From an uncultured Collinsella sp. (GTDB lineage: Bacteria; Actinomycetota; Coriobacteriia; Coriobacteriales; Coriobacteriaceae), in contig CATVYG010000003.1 in the NCBI GenBank assembly GCA_958348225.1, positions 1 through 64,000 on the forward strand: DNA of 64,000 nucleotides. The letters are read 5' to 3'. This document shows, piece after piece, positions 40,284 through 49,470 of this stretch. The notes under the pieces were generated by a model. The model saw only the letters and a list, made by a program, of their open reading frames with translations, ran no database searches and was not told the DNA's origin. Each line of letters begins with the position of its first letter. The stretch's first letter is position 1. Both the position numbers and the translations under genes were made by a program.

Positions 40284-41498
40284 ATGGCCGATAAGATCCA
40301 GTGGGCGGGCAACACGATGCCCAAGAGCGATGACAAGCACTTGGGAATCATGAGCCTCGACCACGTGAAGAAGGCCCGTGCCTTCCACCAGTCGTTCCCT
40401 CAATATACCGTCACTCCGCTTGCCCGTCTGGACGGTCAGGCTGCGCGCCTGGGCCTGTCCAACCTGTGCGTTAAGGACGAGAGCTATCGCTTTGGCCTCA
40501 ACGCCTTTAAGGTCCTGGGCGGCTCGTTTGCCATGGCCAACTATATTGCCGATGAGACCGGCAAGGACGTTGCCGACTGCACCTTCGATTACCTGACCTC
40601 CGATCAGCTGGCCGAGGACTTTGGCCAGGCCACCTTCTTTACCGCCACCGACGGCAACCATGGCCGCGGCGTGGCATGGGCTGCCAACAAGCTGGGCCAG
40701 AAGGCCGTCGTTCACATGCCCAAGGGTTCCACTAAGCCCCGCTTCGATAACATCGCCGCCGAGGGCGCAACGGTGACCATCGAAGAGGTCAACTACGACG
40801 AGTGCGTGCGCATGGCCGCCGCCGAGGCCGACGCCTGCGAGCGCGGCGTCATCGTTCAGGACACCGCCTGGGAGGGCTACGAGAAGATCCCGTCCTGGAT
40901 CATGGAGGGTTACGGCACCATGGCTTCCGAGGCTGCCGAGCAGCTGCGCGAGATGGCCATCAACCGCCCGACGCACGTGTTTGTCCAGGCTGGCGTGGGT
41001 TCGCTCGCCGGCGCCGTGGTGGGCTACTTCACCAACCTGTATCCCGATAACCCGCCCACCTTCGTCGTGGCTGAGTGCGCGCCTGCCGCCTGTCTGTACA
41101 AGGGCGCTGCCGCCGGCGACGGCGATCCGCGCATCGTGGACGGCGACATGCCCTCCATCATGGCCGGTCTGTGCTGCGGCGAGCCCAACATTCTGGGCTG
41201 GGATATCCTGCGCAACCACGTCACCGCCTTCGTGTCCTGCCCCGACTGGGTCACCGCTCGCGGCATGCGCACCCTGGGCGCTCCCGAGAAGGGCGACCCG
41301 CGCGTCATCTCCGGCGAGTCCGGCGCTGTGACCACCGGCCTGGTCGAGACCCTCATGCTCGATCCCGAGTACGCCGAGCTCAAGGAACTCATCGGTCTGG
41401 ATAAGACGAGCTCCGTGCTCTGCTTCTCCACCGAGGGCGACACCGATCCGGATCAGTACCGTCGCATCGTCTGGGAAGGCGAATACCCCACTTGCTAA
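40284..41498 (+). CDS. ygeX: 2,3-diaminopropionate ammonia-lyase
   Basis: PLP enzyme converting 2,3-diaminopropionate to pyruvate and ammonia. 404 aa, close to E. coli YgeX. The PLP lysine is Lys76 in RFGLNAFKVLGG; ATDGNHGRGVAWAA binds the substrate carboxylate, and the glycine loop is QAGVGSLAGAV. It is first gene of the second purine/nitrogen block. An aminoacrylate intermediate is formed, for which RidA (19475) is the known scavenger. Confidence 0.95.
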   Translation: MADKIQWAGNTMPKSDDKHLGIMSLDHVKKARAFHQSFPQYTVTPLARLDGQAARLGLSNLCVKDESYRFGLNAFKVLGGSFAMANYIADETGKDVADCTFDYLTSDQLAEDFGQATFFTATDGNHGRGVAWAANKLGQKAVVHMPKGSTKPRFDNIAAEGATVTIEEVNYDECVRMAAAEADACERGVIVQDTAWEGYEKIPSWIMEGYGTMASEAAEQLREMAINRPTHVFVQAGVGSLAGAVVGYFTNLYPDNPPTFVVAECAPAACLYKGAAAGDGDPRIVDGDMPSIMAGLCCGEPNILGWDILRNHVTAFVSCPDWVTARGMRTLGAPEKGDPRVISGESGAVTTGLVETLMLDPEYAELKELIGLDKTSSVLCFSTEGDTDPDQYRRIVWEGEYPTC

Positions 41499-41572
41499 TC
41501 GTTGGGGCGGAGTAAATAGGTATCGCTCCGCCACCTCACAGGTAGATTCCTTCGTTTGAAAGGTTATGAACA

Positions 41573-42958
41573 ATGGCTAAAGAACTCGATTTCGACGCTA
41601 TCAAGGCTGCTGCTGAGTCTCATCGTGCTGATATGACTCGCTTCCTGCGCGCTATGATTTCCCATCCCTCTGAGTCCTGCGAGGAGGGTGAGGTTGTCGC
41701 CTGCATCAAGGCCGAGATGGAGAGCCTTGGCTATGACGAGGTCAAGGTCGACGGTCTGGGCAACGTCATGGGCTTTATGGGCGAGGGCGACAAGATCATC
41801 GCCATCGACTCCCACATCGACACCGTCGGCATCGGCAACATCGAGAACTGGGATGCCGATCCCTATGAGGGCTACGAGACCGACGAGATCATCTACGGCC
41901 GCGGCGGCTCCGACCAGGAGGGCGGCATGGCTTCTGCTACCTACGCTGCCAAGATGATGAAGGACATGGGCCTCATCCCCGAGGGCTACAAGATCATGGT
42001 CGTCGGCACCGTCCAGGAAGAGGACTGCGACGGCATGTGCTGGCAGTACATCTACAACAAGGACGGCATTAAGCCCGAGTTCGTCATTTCCACCGAGCCC
42101 ACCGACGGCGGCATCTACCGCGGTCACCGCGGCCGCATGGAGATCCGCGTCGACGTTCACGGCACCTCCTGCCACGGCTCCGCTCCCGACCGCGGCGACA
42201 ACGCCATCTACAAGATGGCCGACATCATCGCCGACGTCCGCGCCCTCAACAACAACGGCTGCGACGAGTCGACCGACATCAAGGGCCTCGTCAAGATGCT
42301 CGACCCCAAGTACAATCCCGAGCACTTCGAGGATGCCCGCTTCCTGGGCCGCGGCACCTGCACCGTCAGCCAGATCTTCTACACCAGCCCCAGCCGTTGC
42401 GCTGTCGCTGACTCCTGCGCCATCTCCATCGACCGTCGTATGACCGCCGGTGAGACCTGGGAGTCCTGCCTGGACGAGATCCGCAACCTGCCGGCCGCCA
42501 AGAAGTACGGCGACGACGTGAAGGTCTCCATGTACATGTACGACCGTCCGTCCTGGACCGGCGAGGTCTACGAGACCGAGGCTTACTTCCCCACGTGGAT
42601 CAACAAGGAGACCGCTCCGCACGTCAAGGCCCTCGTCGACGCCCACAAGGCCATGTTTGGTGACGAGCGCATCGGCTGCGAGCCTAGCATGGACAAGCGC
42701 ACCGGTCGCCCGCTGTGCGACAAGTGGACCTTCTCCACGAACTGCGTTTCCATCCAGGGCCGCTACGGCATCCCCTGCGTCGGCTTTGGCCCGGGTGCCG
42801 AGTCTCAGGCTCACGCTCCCAACGAGGTCACCTACAAGGACGACCTGGTCACCGCTGCCGCCATGTACGTGGCTGCCCTGAACCTCTACGATCCGAGCCA
42901 GGCCGATGGCGATGCCACCGTGTTCCGCGCCGGTCTGACCAACAACAAGATCGATTAG
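41573..42958 (+). CDS. ygeY: YgeY family M20 metallohydrolase (selenium-metabolism associated)
   Basis: 461 aa, M20 peptidase/deacetylase fold with two metals: [10 protein letters not shown] (His81, Asp83), [12 protein letters not shown] (Asp114), VQEEDCDG (Glu149/150). YgeY is named for repeated co-occurrence with Se-dependent molybdenum hydroxylases; in the purine pathway it probably hydrolyses an N-carbamoyl or N-acyl amino acid intermediate feeding YgeX. It lies 74 bases after ygeX. GAAAGG precedes the ATG. Confidence 0.94.
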   Translation: MAKELDFDAIKAAAESHRADMTRFLRAMISHPSESCEEGEVVACIKAEMESLGYDEVKVDGLGNVMGFMGEGDKIIAIDSHIDTVGIGNIENWDADPYEGYETDEIIYGRGGSDQEGGMASATYAAKMMKDMGLIPEGYKIMVVGTVQEEDCDGMCWQYIYNKDGIKPEFVISTEPTDGGIYRGHRGRMEIRVDVHGTSCHGSAPDRGDNAIYKMADIIADVRALNNNGCDESTDIKGLVKMLDPKYNPEHFEDARFLGRGTCTVSQIFYTSPSRCAVADSCAISIDRRMTAGETWESCLDEIRNLPAAKKYGDDVKVSMYMYDRPSWTGEVYETEAYFPTWINKETAPHVKALVDAHKAMFGDERIGCEPSMDKRTGRPLCDKWTFSTNCVSIQGRYGIPCVGFGPGAESQAHAPNEVTYKDDLVTAAAMYVAALNLYDPSQADGDATVFRAGLTNNKID

Positions 42959-42980
42959 TCCCATTCCTCGATTTTGTTGA

Positions 42981-43005
42981 GCCGGGGGCCGCTCGTGTCC
43001 CCGGC
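42981..43005 (+). promoter_or_regulatory. Hairpin between ygeY and ygeW
   Basis: GCCGGGG pairs with CCCCGGC, 11-base loop, no T run. The 200-base gap is long for an operon and may hold a promoter, although none is clear. Similar T-less hairpins separate other genes of the purine blocks. Confidence 0.45.
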
Positions 43006-43158
43006 ACCCCCTGTTGACTTGGGGCCCGCGGTCGTTATCTCCCATGCTTCCTCAACGGTGGCGGGTCCTCGTCATGGTGCTCTGCATGTTCTGCTACACG
43101 CGCATGCCGGAGCACATCTACTCATTGCGATCGTTTCATCTTTAGAAAGGACATTTCC

Positions 43159-44361
43159 ATGGACGCTAAGTTTACCGAGCTCGTCGAGCAGCTGAACGGC
43201 CTCGATTTTAAGGGTATGTACGGCAGCGACTTCCTGCACACCTGGGACAAGACCACCGATGAGCTCAAGGCGCTCTACATCGTCGCCGACGCCCTGCGCG
43301 AGCTGCGCGAGAACAACGTCTCGTCCAAGATCTTCGACTCGGGCCTGGCCGTCTCCCTGTTCCGCGATAACTCCACCCGTACGCGCTTCTCCTTCTCTAA
43401 GGCCGCCAACCTGCTCGGCCTTGAGCTGCAGGACCTGGACGAGAAGAAGTCCCAGATCGCTCACGGCGAGACCGTCCGCGAGACCGCTACCATGATCTCC
43501 TTCATGGCCGACGTCATCGGCATCCGCGATGACATGTACATCGGCAAGGGCGACGCCTACATGGCCGAGGTCTCCGAGTCCGTGCAGCAGGCCTACGAGG
43601 ACGGCGTTCTGGATCACCGTCCCACGCTCATCTCCCTGCAGTCCGATTCCGACCACCCCACGCAGTCCTCTGCCGACATGCTCTACCTCATCAACGAGTT
43701 TGGCGGCCTCGAGAACCTCAAGGGCAAGAAGGTTGCCGTCACCTGGGCCTATTCGCCCTCTTACGGCAAGCCGCTGTCCTGCCCGCAGTCGCTGATCAGC
43801 CTGCTGCCCCGCTTTGGCATGGACGTCACCCTGGCTCACCCCGAGGGCTATGACCTCATGCCCGAGGTCGTCGAGCGCGCCAAGGGCTACGCCGCCGAGT
43901 CCGGCACCACCTTTAAGCAGGTCAACACCATGGCCGAGGCCTTCGAGGGCGCCGACATCGTGATCCCCAAGAGCTGGGCTCCGTTTGCCGCCATGGAGAA
44001 GCGCACCAACCTGTACGCCGAGGGCGACGACGCCGGCATCGCAGCGCTCGAGAAGGAGCTGCTCGCCCAGAACGCCACCCATCAGGACTGGTGCTCCACG
44101 ACCGAGCTCATGGAGAAGACTGCCAACGGCCAAGACACCATCTTTATGCACCCGCTGCCCGCCGACATCTCCGGTGTTTCCTGTGAGCACGGCGAGGTTA
44201 ACGCCGACGTCTTCGACATGCACCGCGTGGGCATGTACAAGGAGGCCAGCTACAAGCCGTACGCCATCGCTGCCATGATGTTCCTGCAGAAGGTTGCCGA
44301 TCCCGCCGCTACCCTCAAGGCCCTCGACGAGCGCAACACCGCCCGTTGGCTCCAGGCCTAA
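43159..44361 (+). CDS. ygeW: Knotted carbamoyltransferase YgeW
   Basis: 400 aa, aspartate/ornithine transcarbamylase superfamily. The carbamoyl-phosphate loop is FRDNSTRTRFSF (Ser72-Thr-Arg-Thr-Arg76), with HPTQ and HPLPAD as further active-site motifs; the QIAHGETVRET and Trp/Pro-rich insert match the YgeW group, whose natural substrate is not established. In catabolic direction it would phosphorolyse a ureido compound to carbamoyl phosphate for ATP formation by carbamate kinase, but no such kinase gene is in this window. AGAAAGGAC precedes the ATG. Confidence 0.94.
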   Translation: MDAKFTELVEQLNGLDFKGMYGSDFLHTWDKTTDELKALYIVADALRELRENNVSSKIFDSGLAVSLFRDNSTRTRFSFSKAANLLGLELQDLDEKKSQIAHGETVRETATMISFMADVIGIRDDMYIGKGDAYMAEVSESVQQAYEDGVLDHRPTLISLQSDSDHPTQSSADMLYLINEFGGLENLKGKKVAVTWAYSPSYGKPLSCPQSLISLLPRFGMDVTLAHPEGYDLMPEVVERAKGYAAESGTTFKQVNTMAEAFEGADIVIPKSWAPFAAMEKRTNLYAEGDDAGIAALEKELLAQNATHQDWCSTTELMEKTANGQDTIFMHPLPADISGVSCEHGEVNADVFDMHRVGMYKEASYKPYAIAAMMFLQKVADPAATLKALDERNTARWLQA

Positions 44362-44387
44362 AGCCGGGTTGAGGTAAGCCATGTAAA

Positions 44388-44426
44388 GGGGGCGCTCTGC
44401 CAACCGGCGGGGTGCCCTTTTTTGCA
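44388..44426 (+). terminator. Terminator after ygeW
   Basis: An imperfect GC-rich stem (GGGGGCGCTCTGCC with GGCGGGGTGCCC) around AACC is followed by six T. It separates ygeX-Y-W from mocA-hyuA. Confidence 0.75.
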
Positions 44427-44510
44427 TCGCGGGCGTGCGGGATAAGCGCTTTCGATGTGGATGCCCGCGGCGCGAGTTATGGGTACGATGGTTTCAGGGG
44501 AGGTATCACC

Positions 44511-45125
44511 ATGAGACTTGGATGCGTCATTATGGCTTCGGGCGAGGGCAAGCGGTTTGGCTCTAACAAGATGCTTGCCGATATCTATGGCGAGCCGCTG
44601 ATTGCCCGGGCCATCGATTCGGTTCCCCGGGGCTTTGACGTCGTGGTTTCGACGCGTTGGCCCGAGGTCGCTCAGATTTGCGAGGACAAGCATTGCCCGT
44701 GCGTTCTGCACGATGGCGAGCTGCGCAGCGAAAGCGTCCGTGCGGGCCTTTCGTGGGGAGTCGAACGCAACTGGAAAGGTTGCCTCTTTTTGCCGGGCGA
44801 CCAGCCGCTTGTGAGCACGGACTCTTTTGAGGCCATGGTTCGCACGTTTGACGAGCGTGGCCGCAAACATCCGGTGCGCTTGGCGTGCAACGGTGAGCCT
44901 TCGAGCCCGGTGCTCTTTCCGGCGGAACTATTCGATGCACTCATGCGTCTTGAGGGCAAGGACGGCGGGGGCTCGATTCTCAAAGGTCGCGTCGACGTTG
45001 CGCTGGTCGAGGCGCGTGCCTACGAGCTGTGGGACGTCGATACCGTCAAGGGACAGCGACGCATAACGGAGCATATCGCGGCCTGCTCGTATTTTGATCG
45101 CGTGGCCAACTGCATCAATCAATAA
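44511..45125 (+). CDS. mocA: Molybdenum cofactor cytidylyltransferase (MocA/YgfJ type)
   Basis: 204 aa, MobA-like nucleotidyltransferase. The nucleotide loop is MASGEGKRFGSNKML (residues 8-22); LPGDQPLVS holds the metal-binding Asp and GEPSSPVLFP follows. It would transfer CMP to molybdopterin, making the MCD form needed by xanthine dehydrogenase-family enzymes such as XdhD. ATG 44511 follows a strong GGGGAGG; the frame is open to 44412 through the terminator and is not coding there. It is followed at 9 bases by hyuA. Confidence 0.9.
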   Translation: MRLGCVIMASGEGKRFGSNKMLADIYGEPLIARAIDSVPRGFDVVVSTRWPEVAQICEDKHCPCVLHDGELRSESVRAGLSWGVERNWKGCLFLPGDQPLVSTDSFEAMVRTFDERGRKHPVRLACNGEPSSPVLFPAELFDALMRLEGKDGGGSILKGRVDVALVEARAYELWDVDTVKGQRRITEHIAACSYFDRVANCINQ

Positions 45126-45134
45126 GGAGCAATT

Positions 45135-46502
45135 ATGATCATCATCAAAAACGGCGCGCTCGTGACGTCCCAGGGGCTTCGCCGCGCCGATCTTGCCATG
45201 GATGGCGATAAGATCGTGCGGATCGCCGCAGCGATTGAGCCGGCCGAGGGCGATACCGTCGAGGATGCCGCGGGCTGCTGGGTGTTCCCCGGCTTTATCG
45301 ACGGCCACACGCACATGCAATGCTGGACTGGCATGGATTGGACAGCCGATAGCTTTGAGACCGGCACGCGCGCGGCTGCCTGCGGCGGCACGACGACCAT
45401 TGTGGACTACGCGACGGCCGATCGCGGCGTGACCATGCCCGATGCCCTTGCCGAGTGGCATCATCGCGCCGACGGCACCTGCACGGCAAACTACGCTTTT
45501 CATATGGCACTCGCCGAGTGGAACGAGCGCAACCGCGCCGATCTTTCGGCCATGCGCGAGGCGGGCGTATCGTCGTTCAAGACCTACTTTGCCTACGATC
45601 ATCTGCGCCTGGACGATGCCGAGACGCTCGAGGTGCTCGAGGAGCTCAAGCGTATTGGCGGCATACTGTGCGTGCATTGCGAGAACGGTACGCTGGTGAA
45701 TGAGCTGCAGAAGCGCGTGTTTGAGCAGGGCATCCACGGGCCCGAGGGCCATGCGCTCAGCCGTCCGGATGTGTGCGAGGCCGAGGCCGTGAGCCGTCTG
45801 CTGTATCTGGCGCACCTGGCCGGCGACGCTCCAGTCAACGTGGTGCACCTTTCGACCAAGTTGGGGCTCGAGGCCATTCGTGCGGCCAAGGCGCGCGGGC
45901 AGAAGAATATCTATGTCGAGACCTGCCCTCAGTATCTGATGCTCGACGATACTTGCTACTTGGAGCAGGGCGAGGACGGCTTTGCGGGTGCCAAGTACGT
46001 GATGAGCCCGCCGCTGCGCCATGCCGGCGACCGTGCAGCCCTGCGCGAGGCGCTTGTGGCCGGCGAGATCGATACTATTGCGACCGATCATTGCAGCTTT
46101 AACCTGCACGGGCAAAAGGACCGCGGGCGCGACGACTTCCGCGCGATTCCCAACGGCGGGCCCGGTGTGGAGCATCGCCCCGTTGCGATCGCTACGAGCT
46201 TTGAGGGACAGCTGGGCCTCGAGGATCTGTGCCGTTTGATGAGCGAGAACCCGGCGCGCGTCTTTGGCATGTATCCGCGCAAGGGCTGTCTTGCCGAGGG
46301 CTCCGATGCCGACGTGTGCGTGTGGGATCCGTGCGCGCGTTGGACGATCAGCGCCGCGACACAGCATCAGGCCGTGGACTACACGCCGCTCGAGGGCTTT
46401 GAGGCACATGGCCGCGCCAAGGCCGTGTTTGTGAACGGCGTGCTGGTGGTACGCGACGGCGAGCCCACCGGAGCCCAACCCGGCCGCTACGTGCCCCGCT
46501 AA
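45135..46502 (+). CDS. hyuA: Dihydropyrimidinase/hydantoinase-type amidohydrolase
   Basis: 455 aa. Cyclic amidohydrolase with His58 and His60 (DGHTH), the carbamylated Lys149 (SSFKTYFAYD), VVHLS, and the catalytic Asp in IATDHCSF. Opens hydantoin- or dihydropyrimidine-like rings; E. coli HyuA acts on D-phenylhydantoin and sits in the same gene neighbourhood. In this cluster the likely job is ring opening of a purine-derived imide. TAAGGAG precedes the ATG. It ends at a convergent hairpin with yqeC. Confidence 0.93.
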   Translation: MIIIKNGALVTSQGLRRADLAMDGDKIVRIAAAIEPAEGDTVEDAAGCWVFPGFIDGHTHMQCWTGMDWTADSFETGTRAAACGGTTTIVDYATADRGVTMPDALAEWHHRADGTCTANYAFHMALAEWNERNRADLSAMREAGVSSFKTYFAYDHLRLDDAETLEVLEELKRIGGILCVHCENGTLVNELQKRVFEQGIHGPEGHALSRPDVCEAEAVSRLLYLAHLAGDAPVNVVHLSTKLGLEAIRAAKARGQKNIYVETCPQYLMLDDTCYLEQGEDGFAGAKYVMSPPLRHAGDRAALREALVAGEIDTIATDHCSFNLHGQKDRGRDDFRAIPNGGPGVEHRPVAIATSFEGQLGLEDLCRLMSENPARVFGMYPRKGCLAEGSDADVCVWDPCARWTISAATQHQAVDYTPLEGFEAHGRAKAVFVNGVLVVRDGEPTGAQPGRYVPR

Positions 46503-46527
46503 CGGGGGGAGTGCCGGACCCCCTCCG

Positions 46528-46596
46528 CAGTTGCGGTGAAATACGGACTGTTTGCGGCCGTTAGGCGGCCAAACAGTCCGTATTTCACCGCAACTG
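46528..46596. repeat. Perfect 27-bp inverted repeat hairpin, copy A
   Basis: 46528-46554 (CAGTTGCGGTGAAATACGGA...) and 46570-46596 are exact reverse complements around a 15-base loop. A near copy stands at 49314-49380. Here it lies between the convergent hyuA and yqeC genes; without T runs it is more a repeat element than a standard terminator. Confidence 0.88.
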
Positions 46597-46611
46597 ACGA
46601 GATGGGGCCGG

Positions 46612-47346
46612 CTACTTGAGGCTGCTGGCGATGAGGGGGCGGCCGAGGGCTGCCTCGAAGCGGTCGGCCATCGTGGGGTCGGCAAGCGTGTCGACTTGGT
46701 TGAGCATGACGCGTGCGGTGCTGAGCTTCATCTCTTGCATCTCGGCATTGAGCACCTGGGCGACGCGCTCGGGCGTGGCGATGTCGGTGAGCTCGCAGCC
46801 GCAACGCTCGCAAAAGAGCTCGGGGCGGTGGACGGCTTCGTTGATGGGCTTGCTGAGCCCCGAGGCGCCGACGAGCCAGATGACGTTGGCCGTGCCGGCG
46901 GGAACGACCGGCTCCCACGGGGCATGCGCCTTGAGCGGGAGCCGCTTGCTGCCGTCCACCTCGGCCAGGACGTAGTCAAAGCGCTGCGCCAGCTGGTCGA
47001 GCGGCTCGGCAGGGGAGGAGAGCTTGCCCGTCTGGGAGTCCAAGACACCTGTCTGGCAGATGCTTCCCCGCACAAGCCCCGCGCAGGCCTCGCAGGTGCA
47101 GCCTGGGGCGTGTGGGGCACCTGGCTTCCAAGGCGCGGCGTCCAGGCGACGATTCGACCCGTCCCATGGCACGCCGGCAACGGGAAGCATATGCGTGGTG
47201 GTGCAGAGGAGCACGCGGCCGCCAGCGCGCATAAGCTCAAGGCCGAGCGTCTTCAGCAACGTCGACTTGCCGCCGCTGCCGATAATCGCGGTAATGCCCG
47301 GCTCGATCCTGAGCGCCGAGGCAAGATTGCCGCTAACCGTTTCCAT
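46612..47346 (-). CDS. yqeC: YqeC, selenium cofactor biosynthesis protein
   Basis: 244 aa with a P-loop (IIGSGGKSTLLK, Lys27) and two Cys-rich stretches (CTCEAC and CERCGC). YqeC is found with YqeB in genomes having selenium-dependent molybdenum hydroxylases and is thought to act in making or inserting the labile selenium cofactor; biochemistry is lacking. Members often hold ADP and lack other NTPase motifs. Divergent from yqeB across 102 bases. The ATG lies next to an AT-rich promoter; its ribosome-binding site is weak. Confidence 0.88.
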   Translation of the reverse strand: METVSGNLASALRIEPGITAIIGSGGKSTLLKTLGLELMRAGGRVLLCTTTHMLPVAGVPWDGSNRRLDAAPWKPGAPHAPGCTCEACAGLVRGSICQTGVLDSQTGKLSSPAEPLDQLAQRFDYVLAEVDGSKRLPLKAHAPWEPVVPAGTANVIWLVGASGLSKPINEAVHRPELFCERCGCELTDIATPERVAQVLNAEMQEMKLSTARVMLNQVDTLADPTMADRFEAALGRPLIASSLK

Positions 47347-47448
47347 CTGTTCACCGCCGTATAATACTGTGATAATAAATAATCATCAGAGTAGCGGTCG
47401 AACCGCTTTTGCTCTGCTCAAACCGTAGCACAGGGAGGTGCCCCGGGA
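47347..47448. promoter_or_regulatory. Divergent promoter region, yqeC/yqeB
   Basis: TATAAT (47360-47365, plus) and an overlapping TATTAT on the minus strand lie beside TGATAATAAATAATCATCA (47369-47387), whose TGAT/ATCA ends look like an operator. GGGAGG before ATG 47449 is the yqeB ribosome-binding region. Confidence 0.5.
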
Positions 47449-48243
47449 ATGCTCGTTTATGTTCGCGGCGCCGGCGATATCGCCACGGGTGTCGCCGCTC
47501 GCTTGGTGCGCGCCGGCGTGTCGGTCGTTATGGCCGATATCGCGGTTCCCACGTGCATCCGCCGCACAATCAGTTTTTGCGAGGCTATTCGCCTGGGCGA
47601 GGTCCAGGTCGAGGGCATTCGCGCTCGCTTGGCGCAGACGCCGGCAGAGGCGCTCGAGATTACCCAAGCGGGGGATGTTGCCGTCGTGGTGGACCCTCAG
47701 GCCAAGATGCTCGATGAGCTTAAACCCGCGGCTGTGGTCGACGCGATTTTGGCCAAGCGCAACCTGGGCACCACGCGCGACATGGCGCCTACCGTCATCG
47801 CCGTGGGGCCGGGCTTTACCGCGCCGGTTGACTGCGATGCCGTGGTCGAGACCATGCGCGGGCATTTCCTGGGCCGTGTCATTACCCAAGGTTCACCCCA
47901 GCCCAACACGGGCGTGCCGGGCATTATCGCTGGCTATGGCAAAGAGCGTGTTATCCACAGCCCCGCCGCCGGCGTGTTTCGGTCCGACCGCGCAATCGGC
48001 GACATCGTGCGCGCCGGAGACGTGATTGGCTACGCGGGCGATACGCCCATGCGCACGCAGATCGATGGCTGTCTGCGCGGGCTTTTGGCGAACGGCGTGC
48101 AGGTGACCGAGGGCTTTAAATGCGCCGATGTCGATCCGCGCGGCGATGCCAGCTATATCAACTACATTTCGGACAAGGCGACGTCGGTCGGCGGCGGCGT
48201 GCTCGAGGCACTCGCTATGCTCACCGATATCTTTAGAGGATAG
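47449..48243 (+). CDS. yqeB: YqeB, selenium-dependent molybdenum hydroxylase system protein
   Basis: 264 aa. Rossmann-like start VRGAGDIATGVAARL (residues 5-19), then VVVDPQAKML, VIAVGPGFTAPVDCDAVVET and a C-terminal domain with biotinyl-like loop (FRSDRAIGDIVRAGDVIG). This EF2563/YqeB family marks the labile selenium trait of molybdenum hydroxylases. It probably forms a unit with the XdhC-like gene 9 bases downstream. Confidence 0.9.
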   Translation: MLVYVRGAGDIATGVAARLVRAGVSVVMADIAVPTCIRRTISFCEAIRLGEVQVEGIRARLAQTPAEALEITQAGDVAVVVDPQAKMLDELKPAAVVDAILAKRNLGTTRDMAPTVIAVGPGFTAPVDCDAVVETMRGHFLGRVITQGSPQPNTGVPGIIAGYGKERVIHSPAAGVFRSDRAIGDIVRAGDVIGYAGDTPMRTQIDGCLRGLLANGVQVTEGFKCADVDPRGDASYINYISDKATSVGGGVLEALAMLTDIFRG

Positions 48244-48252
48244 AAGGCGGCA

Positions 48253-49296
48253 ATGGAAAAGCTCGATGTTGTGAATGCGGCGCTTGCCGCCCTGCGTGCT
48301 GGCGAGACGTGCGAGCTCGTGGTCGTGGCCGGCACGGCGGGGTCGTCGCCGCGCGGCGTGGGCGCCTGGATGGCCGTCTTTGCCGACGGCAGCCAGGCGG
48401 GCACTATCGGCGGCGGCAAGATTGAGCTCTTTGCGCTGGATGAGGCGCGCGAACTCCTGAGCGCGGGACAGTCGCGTCTGGTCCGCTACACCATGGGCGG
48501 CGAGAACTCCGATACCGGCATGATCTGCGGCGGAGCCATTTGCCTGTGCTATCTGCATCTGGATGCGACCCAGGCACCGTTGTTCCAGGAAATTGCCGAC
48601 GTCTTGGTCTATCGGCGCATCGGCGACTTCGTCATCGACTTTGAGCCGTTTATCGCGAGCGCGCTCGAGGGCGATGTGGCCGAGTACCATGGCGAGGCAT
48701 CGCGCCATACCATTGCGGGCTGCCCCGGGCTTTCACTGGTGGAGGAGGGGAGTAACGTCACCTACACCAACGCTGCCTCTGAGATTCCCGCGGCGCACAT
48801 CGAGACGCTCTGCCCCGAGGGCCTGACCTACATCTTTGGCTGCGGACACGTGGGCGCCGCGACGGCGCGCGTGCTCACGGCGGCGGGCTTTGCCGTCGTG
48901 GCCTGCGATGACCGCCCCGGCACGTTGACGCCCGAATGGGTGCCCGGTGTCTACGATCGTCGCCTGGTCGATTACAAGAACCTGAGCGAGCTGTGTCCCA
49001 TCGGTCCGCGCGACTTGGTGGTCGTCGCCACGGCGGGTCACAAGTCCGATATCGACGTGGTGATTCAGGCCATGCGTGCCAAGCCTGCCTATCTGGGCTG
49101 TCTGGGTTCGCGCCGCAAGACGGCCTTTGTGCGTGCCCGCCTGGAGCAGGAAGGTTTTACGCAGGACCAGATCGACGAGCTGCACCTTCCGATCGGCGTT
49201 GCCATCGAGGCCGAGGACCCCAAGGAGATCGCCATCTCCATCGCCGCCGAGATGATCCACCTGCGCCGCACCAAACTCGTCCCCCGCAAGCGCTAA
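48253..49296 (+). CDS. xdhC: XdhC/CoxI family Mo-hydroxylase maturation protein
   Basis: 347 aa. N-terminal XdhC domain (AGTAGSSPRGVGAWM, GTIGGGKIELFAL) and C-terminal Rossmann domain (IFGCGHVGAATARVL, about 194-208; VATAGHKSD; YLGCLGSRRK). XdhC binds molybdenum cofactor and protects or sulfurates it before insertion in xanthine dehydrogenase; here it would serve XdhD together with MocA, YqeB and YqeC. It is the last gene of the insert before the ribosomal operon resumes. Confidence 0.92.
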   Translation: MEKLDVVNAALAALRAGETCELVVVAGTAGSSPRGVGAWMAVFADGSQAGTIGGGKIELFALDEARELLSAGQSRLVRYTMGGENSDTGMICGGAICLCYLHLDATQAPLFQEIADVLVYRRIGDFVIDFEPFIASALEGDVAEYHGEASRHTIAGCPGLSLVEEGSNVTYTNAASEIPAAHIETLCPEGLTYIFGCGHVGAATARVLTAAGFAVVACDDRPGTLTPEWVPGVYDRRLVDYKNLSELCPIGPRDLVVVATAGHKSDIDVVIQAMRAKPAYLGCLGSRRKTAFVRARLEQEGFTQDQIDELHLPIGVAIEAEDPKEIAISIAAEMIHLRRTKLVPRKR

Positions 49297-49313
49297 TCGG
49301 ATCCCCACCAATA

Positions 49314-49385
49314 AGTTGCGGTGAAATACGGACTGTTTAAGCCTGTTAGGCCGCCAAACAGTCCCTATTTCACCGCAACTGCTTT
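49314..49385. repeat. Inverted repeat hairpin, copy B, with terminator-like T run
   Basis: 49314-49338 (AGTTGCGGTGAAATACGGAC...) pairs with 49356-49380 with one mismatch; the arm is identical to that of copy A at 46528. GCTTTTT follows, so this copy can end the yqeB-xdhC transcript. The remainder of the 311-base gap contains the rplE promoter. Confidence 0.85.
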
Positions 49386-49441
49386 TTGGGACCCATTTGT
49401 GCGGGGGAGTTGTGGAGTTGTGCAGGCAGACGAGGTTTTTC

Positions 49442-49470
49442 TGGAAATACGCTCCCGATGCGCGTATAGT
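49442..49470 (+). promoter_or_regulatory. Probable promoter of rplE and the resumed spc operon
   Basis: TGGA (49442), ATACG (49447-49451), CGTAT (49463-49467) and TATAGT (49465-49470) repeat the layout seen before rplC and rplB. It gives the second half of the split ribosomal operon its own start, about 138 bases before rplE. Confidence 0.55.

Noticed and set aside
42959..43158. Carbamate kinase remnant between ygeY and ygeW
   Set aside because: The 200 bases have no kinase motif in any frame. If carbamate kinase exists it is outside the window.
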